DNA of 64,000 nucleotides from Ciona savignyi (taxonomy: Eukaryota > Chordata > Ascidiacea > Phlebobranchia > Cionidae): the NCBI GenBank assembly GCA_000149265.1, contig CH002575.1, positions 130,285 through 194,284 on the forward strand, written 5' to 3'. The notes below the pieces were generated by a model. It was given only the letters and a program-made list of their open reading frames with translations, was not told the origin of the DNA and searched no databases. Numbering within the stretch: the stretch's first letter is position 1; each line of letters opens with the position of its first letter. A program made the position numbers and the translations under genes. Below are positions 34,754-46,100 of the stretch, in pieces.

Positions 34754-35152
34754 ATGGGACATATCACCATTAAAACCGGTGCAATTTCGCTCAGTATGCT
34801 GCCGAGAATAATTTTTAATCAATCTATTCGTGTCGATACTGAAGAAGAATGGAGCAATATTATGAATGCATATGACACGAACATTTCTTGTTGGGTAACA
34901 ATTTGGTGTGTAGAACCATTCAATAAAACAAGTGCAGACAATTCTGTGTTTTCAGCTAAAGCAATATCTTTTTCAGCCGCCGCAGCTGAAAGGTCGTTTC
35001 ATGGAGGAAGCCATGCATTATGCACAAAGTGCGCTTTCGGAGCCAATCGGTGCTTCATGTTCTTTAACGTACGATTTCAGCAATCTTTGACAAGAAACCT
35101 TAGACCAAAATACTTATATTTCTCCGCAGTATCAATAATGGATTTACGTTGA
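34754..35152 (+). CDS. Weak candidate ORF, 132 aa
   Basis: A single open frame from ATG to TGA with mixed composition (TEEEWSNIMNAYDTNISCW, then AISFSAAAAERSFHGGSHAL). No splice sites, domain or signal peptide were recognised. It is longer than chance ORFs nearby but could still be spurious. Confidence 0.18.
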   Translation: MGHITIKTGAISLSMLPRIIFNQSIRVDTEEEWSNIMNAYDTNISCWVTIWCVEPFNKTSADNSVFSAKAISFSAAAAERSFHGGSHALCTKCAFGANRCFMFFNVRFQQSLTRNLRPKYLYFSAVSIMDLR

Positions 35153-35491
35153 TATTGCAAGCAATCACAAGTTGATACGAGTTGGTTTTGTTATCTTGTA
35201 TGGAGCAATGGATCATTATGCCTGCTGTCGTCAGCTTACAGGCTACCGAATAGATCGAGTCGTATTTTAATCAGCAGTTCAGTAGCAATGCAAATACGAC
35301 AGTATTTAAAAAAAGAGTATTGGAACAACGTTGTATTTCCACAATAAGACGTACTGTAGTGTAAGAACTAATGTGTGTACTTTATTACTTTTTTGAATGT
35401 GACGGAAATTGTTTCTTTGTTTTTAGCATATAATGTAGGCCATGAGATTTTAACGAGTAACATGATTATATAATTGCGTCGTTAAATCAAT

Positions 35492-35781
35492 ATGTTGATA
35501 ATGTTGGCTGTGCCCCAGGTTCTTTGCTGGTTGTTTTGCATTTCCCTAGATATCAGAAATATTTGTTCAAATCCATTCTACCGTTTGTTGATACCTTTAT
35601 CGAGAACAGCTGGGCCAGTTATATGGCTTTCAAGCCACAACGACCAATCCGTTTGGTTTGACAAGCGACTAAGGTAAATAGTAAAGCTTCGTGTTGCCCA
35701 CAGTAAAGTTCAAGAATCTTCCCGCCATGTTCAAGTTATGTTTAATTTGAGTTTTAGGCAGTTTGGCGTAGCCGATTAGGG
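35492..35781 (+). CDS. Weak candidate small secreted peptide, two exons
   Basis: An ATG is followed by a hydrophobic, signal-peptide-like stretch (MLIMLAVPQVLCWLFC). The first exon can end at the donor AAG|GTAAAT (about 35672). A TTGAGTTTTAG acceptor near 35758 would continue the frame for about seven residues (QFGVAD) to a TAG. The mature part contains a dibasic KR after SVWFD. The arrangement recalls a neuropeptide-type precursor, but the product is short and no family was recognised. Confidence 0.2.
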
Positions 35782-36135
35782 AAATGGCACTGGAAGCCAA
35801 TAGTATATGCCTGGTGCTGTGGGATTATACTTTCGCCCTAGCGGCACACGTTGTGGATTTACCGTTTAGATTTAGAAAACCAGAGGGTGTCAATGTAGCC
35901 TTCTATCGTCTTGTTATAAGCCAACCATAAAAATACTACACTATCCATTGTGGTTCCAGGTTGTAGGATATATATAATATAAGGTAATGTAAAACGCAAT
36001 TAAGACGAAGTGGGCAGTCAGTTCTGTCTCAGTGTTACGCTTTACCTTGTTTTGTTGTCATGCTTGACTGGTGAGTAGAATGATTGGTTAACCGCTGCAT
36101 ACGCCATAAGGTCCAAGATAGCTCAAGTGAAAACA

Positions 36136-38136
36136 ATGCGTTTTGGGCACTCGGGACCTATGTCAAGACAAAGAATTGGCAAACCGAATTGTAACTTGTG
36201 GAACGATAAAAGGATTACAAAACTGATACGTTTTCCCGCACTAAACCCATCAATAATATATTACATGCTGTGCATTCAGTTGTTCAGCGCTAATACAGGC
36301 AGCGCGGGGATATTTACCAGTCGTCCATTACATATAAATTTAATGATATTGCGTATCAGAGCCCATCTTGTTCAAAGTAACGCACAGATTCCCAGCATAA
36401 TGTTCATACGAAGTAATAACCCACATAACTCACGAGCCATTCGACCACGAAGGAATGTCGAAACACCGAACGAACGTAACTTCTTTTCATATAGTGCCTG
36501 CAGTTACAGCGAAATCATATATAATATGGTATTCGAATGCGAGCCAGTAGTATACCTGAAGACAGGAATGGAAACTTTTTCCAGCGTGGCACAGGATCGA
36601 AACAACGTAACCGTTTACCACCAATACGGTTTGCCCGTCCTTCATGACGTCACACGGCAGTGGAAAGTTCCGCTTAACACCACAGATCTGAGGTTGTGGG
36701 AACAAGGGATATCGATAGTGGCAGCAACACCATTCTACAAACTTTCCAATCTCGTTTACTTGTATTTACAGCGCAACGAAATCTCATATTTATCGAAGCA
36801 AACGTTCGTCGGTACGTAATTAAAAAGTAGAGGTATATTTTACATTTTTTGATAAATAGTTAACTTATTGCATCTATTCATAGAAAGACTTTGACATATA
36901 GCAGGTTACTGAATGAGTAATATTTTGTTCCTCATCGTATTGTGAATGTTGGAGCACGGCAGTTATATACTTTATACAGCTGCCAGGTGTAATTCCCAGT
37001 TCAAGAATTAATTAGCTCACTCAAACATCCAAGTAATACGAAACAATGGACATATAATAATCTCCGGACACCCGAGACTCCCACAGAGGATAAATAAAGA
37101 AAATATACCAATCGAATTTGACAATATTGTTTTTATTCTAGGCTTGAGAAAACTGCGAGAACTCGACCTGTCGTTCAATCGACTTCAAACATTGACGAGT
37201 TGTTTATTTGTTGGTTTGGAGAATCTGATAACGCTGCGGTTGAATAACAATGAGATAGAGGCCATCCGCAGTGGCTCATTACTCCACCTTGTTTCACTCA
37301 CATCTCTTGATCTGTCCAACAACTTGATCACTGAAATCACAGATGGTTCATTTCGAGCCCTGCGCTCCACCCACAATATTGTGTTGAATATACGTAATAA
37401 TCTGATGACGTCGCCACGCGGTGGGTGGTTTAGACAAGACGGTTGCTCGTCATGTGAGTGTACGTCTATGCAGAGTTCGCACAATGCAAGCAAGCAACGC
37501 ATGGTGATATTAAGAGCGGCATTTAACCCATGGGATTGCTCTTGTCGCAATGCTGTGCACATTTTTCACTTTTTAAACAACTCTGTCTTTTTCACGGACG
37601 GAAATCAATCTAAGTGGGACATTAACATGCCTTGCGCAACACCAGATACCATGTTCGGTATCAATATTGCGTCACCAGTAGATGTTGCCTTTGGGTTGTA
37701 CAAACTCTGCTGCATGAACCGCAGTGACGACCTCATGGAATCTTCCTGTCAGCTGGGAGCAGCTTGGTTGAAGACCAATGTCACAGCAGGATCGACGTCA
37801 TACGATTCCCAGGTGACAATTATAGGAATCGGAATCGTGATTGCGTTTCCCATTCTTCTCATGTTTTGTCCAGATTGTGATAAGACAATCCGACCTTACG
37901 AGGAACCGACCCAGCAGACAAACAACACAGGAAGAGCAAACGATGTGTTTGCAACTTCCAGTAACAACAACCGGAATAATAGTTCTAATAACATCGACAA
38001 ACAAAAACCGCATGCAAGATACGATATGGAAATCCGAATAGCACGCATTCAGAGAGCTGAAGAAAGGTTAAAATTTATATACTTGTTAAATTCCAGGGAA
38101 GCTACGAAAGCCACTGCAACTTCCGTGGAGAGTTAA
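36136..38136 (+). CDS. Leucine-rich-repeat single-pass membrane protein
   Basis: Two exons (36136-36811, 37142-38136) give about 556 residues. About four LRRs cross the intron: LSNLVYLYLQRNEISYL, LRELDLSFNRLQTL, LITLRLNNNEIEAI and LTSLDLSNNLITEI. A cysteine-bearing C-terminal cap follows (FNPWDCSCR, then CATPD and LCCMN). Next come a membrane span (VTIIGIGIVIAFPILLMF, about residues 448-467) and an Asn-rich cytoplasmic tail of about 90 residues. A hydrophobic stretch around residues 40-60 (MLCIQLFSANTG) could be the signal if translation starts at the ATG at 36265. The first ATG gives a 43-residue basic leader, so the start is open. The fold suggests an adhesion or receptor role at the cell surface. 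I cannot name an orthologue. An ATTAAA at 38155-38160 may end the transcript. Confidence 0.75.
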
Positions 38137-38379
38137 ATGTAATGGAGTTTGCCAATTAAATACCACCGTGCTTATCCCATTCTTGTTCCAAACAGCGTAT
38201 TGAAAAGCTTTATTATTTATGTAGGCTACAATGCATATATATATTTCATATTTTTCTAATATGGTAACAGTGAAACTTATATTATAAGGTTATTTGCGTT
38301 TATTTCTGGGAGAACGAAAAAAACGTATAGGGACGTTATCTCAGGAGCAATTCTCAGATTAAATCGTTCCGGTTATTAG

Positions 38380-38548
38380 GTTACCGGAACTATCGCAGAG
38401 TGTTGTATATGGCCATGAGGGTTATTTAGTTTAACCAAATAAACAAAGGAATTTATGACGACGTCCTTTAAGTGCCTTGCCCAGAACAAAACAGACTAGC
38501 CATCGGCTGTTGACCACCAATAATCTTTCGCCATTCTAACCGGCGGTT
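38380..38548 (-). repeat. Diverged SINE copy
   Basis: On the minus strand, TTACCGGAACTATCGCAGAG, TAAGTGCCTTGCCCAGAACA and CTTTCGCCATTCTAACCGGC follow the order of the main SINE. The middle is replaced or rearranged, and identity is low. Confidence 0.45.
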
Positions 38549-38813
38549 ATGTATAGGCCTAATAAATAAGCGAGTATTTTTAATGACTCTGGAGATTTTG
38601 TACGCGTTGTAATAAGAATAGTTTTCTTTAAAAAAAAGTATAAATATGTTAAGTTTATCTGAGTGAAAATAAAGTTAAACAATTTTTCATCAGTAGGCTA
38701 TAGCATACCGGTATGACTGGGTAAATTTCTTATTGTAAAAACTGCACTTAAAAAGTTTAAAACTGAACTTCAATCAAATCAGTGACCAGTCTGTTTAACG
38801 CCCACTATTTAGT

Positions 38814-39025
38814 TTAGTTTAGTTTATTTTATGTTTCCACGATTAAAACATAAATCCGGACTATTAAAAAAAATGGGAAACGGGAAAAAACAACCAAACG
38901 ACAGTCGTTAGAACACGTCCAAAAACAAGCAATAAATTATTAAAATTCGGTAAAATTAGACGTGGCCGCTAAACCCAAATAAAATAAAAAAAACAAATAA
39001 AAAAATAAATTAAAAATTTTTTCGA
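38814..39025 (-). mobile_element. LINE-like 3' end, copy B
   Basis: Reverse complement of the terminal 200 bases of the 4500-5335 element: tail TTTAGTTTAGTTTAGTTTAT, then CGACAGTCGTTAGAACACGT and ACGTGGCCGCTAAACCC. It is 5'-truncated near the GCGGCCACGTC motif. Confidence 0.6.
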
Positions 39026-40299
39026 TGTTCAGTCAAAGAAGTATATTCATGCACATCTAAACCTCATTAACATTTCCGGCCTCATTGCAGAACAGAAACT
39101 ATATCTTTTATGGGTGGTGGGTCCAGAAGTAAACCTGTTTTTTCTTCTTGGTCGTTCTGCGTCTAATCAGGAATTTTTAAATCAGGTTCAAATTTTCACC
39201 AATGTAAGTTGATGTGTTGAAGATGTTATGTGGAAGGCTTATTATTTTGCAAATACTCCATGGATAATTTCCGATAGACCTTGTAATATAAAAATAAAGT
39301 CATTATTTATGCATTTTAAATTGCATGTCTGTTACCATCATAATAGAGGGACAAATCTGAATTATTTAGGGTATTTCCCAGGATAATTTTTTTTCGAAGT
39401 CTGCATAGATAATGTTATCTAGCAACTTTTCAAGTTTAATCCAATTTAATAACCTATTTTTAAAAATGACAGAGCGAAAATGCAGAACTCACAACCGTGT
39501 TAAACGACAAAAAGAAAAACAAATCGGATAAAAACAATATATATTCCTTCACCTATACTTATATCGATTGTATTGAGGAACCTTGCTTACATATATATAT
39601 AATATAGGGCACAGTCAAAATGTGTTTTACAAATGGTGGTGGTTGACGCTTTATATGTTTATTTAAGCAATTGGTATATTTTATACACCGAGTATTTAGT
39701 TTTGTTTCTGCAAGCAGAAGAGGATTGGTAGGTAACATTTCTAAATCTTTCAACCTGATGGCCGAACTTATTCAAGACGAAACAACTGTTACACCCGATC
39801 CGTCACATTACCGCATCATTTGTGGCCGTACTGTCATACGGGTGTTCGGCGTTGACGATCGTGTCAACAACAAATCCTTTATCATTATAGGCACAATTGT
39901 TTTGCTTATCAACAAAGGTCGTCTGTACTGTTCTCAACGAAAAAACAACTGTCGGTAAATCATTCACTTTTGACATGTATTTTAGAAAGTTTAACCTTTG
40001 TTTTTGCAAGCAGAAACTTATAGGTACCCGAGTTACGACCCGAACCTAAATCATTTTTAATGAAGTCCTTGGTATCTTCAAAATGTTCAACAAGATTGAT
40101 ACATTTTTGGTTTTTACTTGAAAGAATTATATATTTAAATATAGATTTTGGGAATTGATTTTTATTGGAATACGACTAAATATACCATTACATATTCATG
40201 GCACAATAGCTAAGGGGATTTCCGGTACAAAGATTGAATATTGGTATTGGATACCTGCATAACTGTTCTAAAAAACTAAAAAAGCTTAATGGTTGAGGG
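39026..40299. other. Intergenic, mostly unassigned
   Basis: Contains a partial match to the GGGGAATTCCCC repeat family (39355-39440) and an ATTGGTATATTTTATAC motif near 39670. A 95-codon open frame at 39671-39958 has no coding context and was not accepted. Confidence 0.35.
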
Positions 40300-40459
40300 C
40301 AGCGGTTTCCACAGTAAATAGGTCGCGATCCAAACACGAGTCGCGACGGGTCTAAAAATGGGCCGCAGCAGGATGATTCAAAGCTGTCAAAACAAATACT
40401 TTTTCATTTTCATTTTCAAATTCGTTCAACTCCTTCATGACTGAATTATCATATTATAC

Positions 40460-40744
40460 CAGTGCTTCCCAAATGGTGCGCTATGGGGGTTAGCTAGGTG
40501 CGCCACACTTGCATTTTCTAAATTTACGACAGAGTGTGCATAGATCATAAACTACTAAATGGTTAGTGTCTAGTTCGTTTTTTCCCATTGGAACGTTAGT
40601 TCTACATTAACTTCCAAAAAATAAGAGCGCTCAAGAAACAGTAATTTCGTTATGTGGAAAAAATGGTGATGAAATTATTTAAATTGAACTATTAATTAGT
40701 TGATCTCGGGTGCGCTACGGGGTCAAAAAGATCGAGAACCACTG
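40460..40744. mobile_element. 285-bp hAT MITE nested in the larger hAT element
   Basis: Left end CAGTGCTTCCCAAATGGTGC and right end TCGAGAACCACTG show the hAT CAGTGSTT-type ends. The element is flanked on both sides by a perfect 8-bp duplication TATTATAC (40452-40459 and 40745-40752). It inserted after the larger element. Confidence 0.85.
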
Positions 40745-41048
40745 TATTATACCATACGCTTTTCACTTAGCTTCGTCTCTAAACCTTAATATTGCACCAC
40801 AATCGGTTTCCTTTTAAACTGAAGCACAGTTAGCTTGTATAATATCTCGCAGTGGCGTGGTAGGGTTTAGGTCACTTAAGTGCCATAATTTGCCTTAATT
40901 ACAGAAATATTTGTAAGATGATTAGGTCAGTGGAGTATCAGAGTTGATAGTATGAAAGTTTAGCTGTGTAGTAGTAGAGTAGCTTAAAACATTTTTGCTT
41001 CCCTAACACTTAAATTAGTATTTAGGATGACTAAACAAGCAAGCATTT

Positions 41049-41489
41049 TTGGATTTCGTTTTTACTACTATCAATGATCGTGGTACAGTGAAGCCGCAAT
41101 GTGTGCTGTGCAGTGCCGTGTTTAAAGAGACATCTGGAGACGAAGTACTCGCAACACGTGCAAAAGAAGCATACATTTATTTTGAGTGCAGAGAAGCAGA
41201 ACTTAAACGAAGCCGATTTTGCTCAGCAACGAATCCAGTGCTTTCAGTCTACAAGCCGCGCTGGCATCTTAAACAATCGCGCTATGCATAGCGAGGAAAA
41301 TAAATCCCCACACGATTGGAAAAGAGCTCGTTAATCCTGCACCCAAAAATGGACGCACTGTCGATGGTTAAAACCAAGTATCGTAATCGCCTCGATTCTG
41401 GCCACGACCTGTGCATTGAACTCAGCAAAATAGAGCCATGCATTGCAGATATTTTGAAGGAAAAATCTCAGTCCCATTGGTCGCACTGA
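41049..41489 (+). pseudogene. Remnant hAT transposase gene
   Basis: The N-terminal BED-finger part begins MDFVFTTINDRGTVKPQC and needs a frame change after CVLCSAVFK to reach RHLETKYSQHVQKK. Its HIS/CYS spacing is shortened compared with the family. The C-terminal part (41349-41489) resembles the last 45 residues of hAT transposases. Hundreds of intervening residues with the catalytic residues are absent, so no active enzyme is encoded. Confidence 0.65.
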
Positions 41490-41934
41490 ATCACTGACTG
41501 GTTTGTAATAATCATTGTTTCATGTAAAAAAGTAGTATTGGTGACATTTAGTACACTATTGAGGTTTGGGTCGTAAGGTTTTCATTGAACTCAGATCTGG
41601 GTCGCGCTCAAAAAAGTTTGGGAACCACTGGTATAGGGTATCAGAATCTTTTTTGTTTGCACAAAAAATCACTAACGATTTGCTTGTGTTTTAAGTGTTC
41701 AGCTGATTTATATACGTGATAATAGTATATTATACTTACCTATGATTATTATACAAGGGATTTCCCTGGGTATAAATATAGCCTGTTTGTCATATTCCTG
41801 GTTTACATTATTCATCTTCAACTTTGTTTACAATTTAAAGGGAATAATCCATACCAGTGCAGAAATATCAGCTGTCACACAATAATCTTAAGTGTAATAA
41901 TTTTGATATAAACATTTTGATTTTTTTATACGTT

Positions 41935-42090
41935 CGGTTTGGCGGCCACGTATAACTTATATACCGAAACTAAATAATTAATTGGATTATAGCCTTGTTT
42001 TAACGGCTGTCATTTTGTAGTCCTTTTCCCGTTTTAAATATTTAATAGCTGCTTGTTTTTATCGAAAAAAAAAATAAAAAACTCATCGGC
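41935..42090 (+). mobile_element. LINE-like 3' end, copy C
   Basis: Diverged copy of the same terminal region: GGCGGCCACGT, CCTTGTTTTAACGGCTGTCA and TTTTCCCGTTTT, with an A-rich end at about 42065-42080. Confidence 0.45.
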
Positions 42091-42109
42091 GCCGGCAGCC
42101 GTGCATAAT

Positions 42110-42620
42110 TATTGGGTCTGTCGAGAACTTTTAAAATCCAAAACACCCGGTTTAGTTTTTCATGGCTACGGGGAATTTTCTGGATTCAGTACATACATTT
42201 CTGTTTTTACATATCTGGGTCATGTTATCTAACAATTTTCTCAAAGTTGTAATCTGATTTGACAAAACCTTGTTGAAGAAGTCGGCGACATGGCATGCCT
42301 GCCATAATCATGATTTACAAACAAATCCTTTTTAGGGTATTTTATTTATTTTATCTCATTGGTACAACGGCGGCTACCGCATTAACATTCACCAAATCTG
42401 ATCAAAAGTGGAGCATCTGTTCTAACGCTATGCTCAAAAGTTAAATTTTTTTAGAAAAAAAAAAACGTTTTGGTTTTTAGAGTCTCCGGGGAATCCCCTA
42501 TAAATTATTTCCCAAAATATTTGTTTCTGCATATAGTTCTATTGCGTTTCCATTACCCCCTCTGGTAGATGTCGTGGCAAAATGCCATGCCTGTCACGAA
42601 TTATTATTTCCAACTTTCAA
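42110..42620. repeat. Two diverged units of the GGGGAATTCCCC repeat family
   Basis: Blocks at 42165-42370 and 42480-42610 each contain a GGGGAAT-type palindrome, TCTG(C/T)-containing T-rich sequence, and a GTCG(G/T)GGCAAAATGCCATGCCTG-like segment. They match the order seen at 21190-21420. Confidence 0.4.
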
Positions 42621-43193
42621 GTATTTCCTAATATTGGTTTACCAACATTTCTCATGACGATTCCTACACATCCATACATCATTGATATTTCAGGCAATTC
42701 TTAATAATAATCATGTTGGCAATTAAAGTAATTCGATTATTTAAATATGAAAAAACAATAATGTTGATTTTTACCATTATTTGTATGCGACCGGGTAGGA
42801 TATCCAGATTTTTATATTCTAGGAAAATGGGATCGTCAGATGATCCAGCCCGAATGTCGGACAGCGATCTATTGCATGGACCAGACTAGCTATAGGCTGG
42901 ATAAGATCCCAACCATCCGGCAACCTGTATACTGACGAGACTCTTATCGCATGTGGTGAAAACTCGGCCTTCATCCACCAAGAGTTTAAAATATTTTGCA
43001 GCTGAACAAGGTAACTTCACTGCGTTCAACTCACTGAAGCAACTTTTGGAAACGGTGTTTATACATTCTGGCTACAAGCTCATATAAATAAATCAAGGTT
43101 ATATACAGTTTTTAACTACAATCTTGTTGAATATATTGCACACATAAGTCGACATGAAAAGATTATAAAGAAATCGTTTCTGGTGCTGGAAAC
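42621..43193. other. 3' flank of ATP6V1H
   Basis: Nothing recognised. 42820-43020 has more balanced base composition than its neighbours but no open frame of note. Confidence 0.35.
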
Positions 43194-46100
43194 TTATTCA
43201 CTGCTCACCTGCTTGCCTAGAAATTCCCTGTAATGAAATATTCATTGAAATCCAGCTGAGAGGTACTATAAAGTCATTTTTAATTGCACTCTCAAAGAAA
43301 TCATGAAAATATTTTAAAAATGCAGTCGCTTAGTTTCATACTTGCTTCATTTAAAAGTTAAAAGCAATTTCTTTCAGGCATAATTTGATCATGAATATTT
43401 TTGACATAACTAATTATCTTTGCGATTTTGGGATATATTTCTACATAGGATTAATGGGTTTTGGAAACCACAACCCGTTAATCCATTCGTGTTAAGTACA
43501 CAACGGTCCAGCTAATGGCTTGTTTCTATCCCTCCACTGTATGGCTTTTTCTCTTCGCGAAAGTGGCAGGCTTTACTTCTACCTCCCAAATCCATGATAG
43601 CTTTTGGGTGATGGATTAAAAGTTCTTATGCCATGCAGTTTCCTTATCTTGTATTTAGACTAAAGCACCAAAGAAGGACAATTGCAAAAGTCAACCGTGA
43701 TTCCTTCCATATATTGTACTTAAATAATGCCAAGAGTAAAATGCTTATAATGTCTAAATGAAGCAAGGCAGAACCAAATGGTTTGCATGTTTTGAATCTT
43801 AGCACTGTTGGCAACTTTTTCTTTGAAGACATACTTAAAATAAGTTTATTTTTCCTGACTAATTAGCCACTCTAACTTAATACATTTATACATATTTTCT
43901 ACCACACCCAAAATTTGCAAAAGGTCTGAAATTATACCAACTTATTGTTTCACTGCCGTCCTTATAAACTTGTAACACTAACAAGAGACTTACCAGTTGT
44001 GGACCATGAGCTTTTGTACTGCTATAAGGGCATTGTACTTGACTTGGGAATTTTCATGACAAAGCAATTGCATCACCAACTGTTTAATACCCAGTTGTTC
44101 TATCACCCTGTTTATGGACTCGGGTTAATTATAGTTTGGGACATTTGTTATTAACAATCACAGCAAATACCACAGGTATTTATAACATAGTCAGAGCACA
44201 GTTACCATAGCAATGGTGTCTTTTTGATATTAAATTAGAGAGTGTCAATAATTTAGTTTCTCCTAATTGTAAAATTTAAGATCTTCAGAATAATTACTTT
44301 TTCCCACGTGGGTAATGGCGTACATACTCCCCAATGTCATGAGTGGCAACAGCAAGTATTTCACCCTCCTGGCTCGTCTCAAGCAAGCTTGTCAGTATTC
44401 TGAGAAATTAAACTTGTTTAATATCATATGGTTATTTATAAACATACCTATCAAGCCCACAGTCAACCTTCTGAAGTCATTATATGAACATTATACAGAC
44501 TATTATCACTGGAACCAGGTGGGAATGTAAGCCCAGTGAGAATGTAGGTCATTATAGTACACCTAGTTAGTCCAATGCCCACGCATCATGAATTCAGGAA
44601 ATAGGGCCAGGGATCCAAGTCTGCTTATATCCTTTAGCTAGCAGACTCTGTATTTATGACTTCGTCACTTAATGATTTAACAGAACTAATTTATCCGACA
44701 CATCACAATTTAAAATTTGCAAGTTATACAAACTTCAGTAGGTCATAATTCCGCTCATTCAATCTTGTACAGTTTTCTCTCCAGAACTTCTCCGATTTGT
44801 GCACAGGACTCCACTCCAAGCGGCCAGATTTCACTTCCGAGGAGTATTCATCAAATGAACTAATTAATGCAACTTACATAAGCTTCTACACAATGCTANN
44901 NNNNNNNNNNNNNNNNNNNNNNNNNNNNNNNNNNNNNNNNNNNNNNNNNNNNNNNNNNNNNNNNNNNNNNNNNNNNNNNNNNNNNNNNNNNNNNNNNNTA
45001 GCAAGTTTAGTATTCTAAAGGATTAACACCTTCACCTGTTCTAGTACAGTTTATTAGGGTAAATAAATGGTATATTTTCGTATTTATAGTATTTAATAAT
45101 AAACAAGAACATTATAACAATACTGTATTACCTTAGATCAAGCAAGCACTCCCCCAAGTGGTTGGATAAATACTCGATGTCACTTGTTATATCATCATCA
45201 GCAAACTGCTTGCCCTGTGACACAATCCTCATTACATTAAAACAGGGCAAACTAGATTATTTCACCTCTAATATTTCCAGGTTCTTCATCATTTTGCAAT
45301 GGATCATCGCAAGTGAAAATAATTTGACGGTTTCAGGATCTTCTGGCTTTTCAATCAAGTTCTAATAAATTTAATTTACTTATTACATAAGCATTGAATC
45401 TATTAACAACAGGTTACTTTATTTTACTTTAATATTGATTAAAAGAAACAGAATAATTGTAGATTTAATTTCAAACCCTGAATGTTGCGAGCACAATCCG
45501 AGTGACTTTCTCCTTAGCAGCTTCACCCAAAATATCGACAAGAAGTGGGACTGGATTGAATCCAACCATTTTTGCTACCAGAGCTGGTGTAAATGTGAAT
45601 AACCAAATGCAAACTATGGTTTGGTATTGAATCTGGAACCCACATTTGGTCTGCAGCACAGCCATCAAACTGTAATTTAAACATGTCTGCAATGCAGTTT
45701 GAGATTACAGATAAAATTAGTTACTAACCTAGATAATCCGTCCATCTCAAAGAAAACAGCTCTATAGGTTTGTACTTTAAGCATCATTTGTAAAGATGAC
45801 AGAATGCTTTGTAAGTAATCCGTCATCTAAGAAAAAAACAATCTAGTTGAGCTAAAAAGTGTGAAGTCCTGGATGGTGGATTTATTTCTTTAATTATGGG
45901 TAGAAAGTTGATTTTATTTATGGGCTGTACCCACGTGTTTAACCAAATAAGCAACTTGGTACAGTTGAAATATAATAAAAATGAATATGTACTCCATCCT
46001 TTAACCATTTCTTGATATTAATTACATTACAAATGGCATGTTTCCTTCCCCTGGCCCCTTTTTAGTGTCTGAGATGTATATTGGTTAACATATATAAAAA

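Larger units (their letters stand above)
40300..41630 (+). mobile_element. Internally deleted hAT (Charlie/ZBED-type) transposon
   Basis: Imperfect terminal inverted repeats: CAGCGGTTTCCACA and a GGTCGCGATCC block on the left, GGTCGCGCTC and GTTTGGGAACCACTG on the right. The flanks GTTGAGGG and GTATAGGG match at 6 of 8 bases, the expected duplication length for hAT. Inside, a degenerate BED zinc finger (CVLCSAVFK, then after a frame change RHLETKYSQH) at about 41049-41200 lies next to the extreme C-terminus of a hAT transposase (KTKYRNRLDSGHDLCIEL, ending at the TGA 41487-41489). The catalytic middle is missing. A second element is nested at 40460-40744. Confidence 0.75.

Noticed and set aside
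39671-39958. 95-codon open frame, plus strand
   Set aside because: Starts in the recurrent ATTGGTATATTTTATAC repeat region and shows no family resemblance or gene context.
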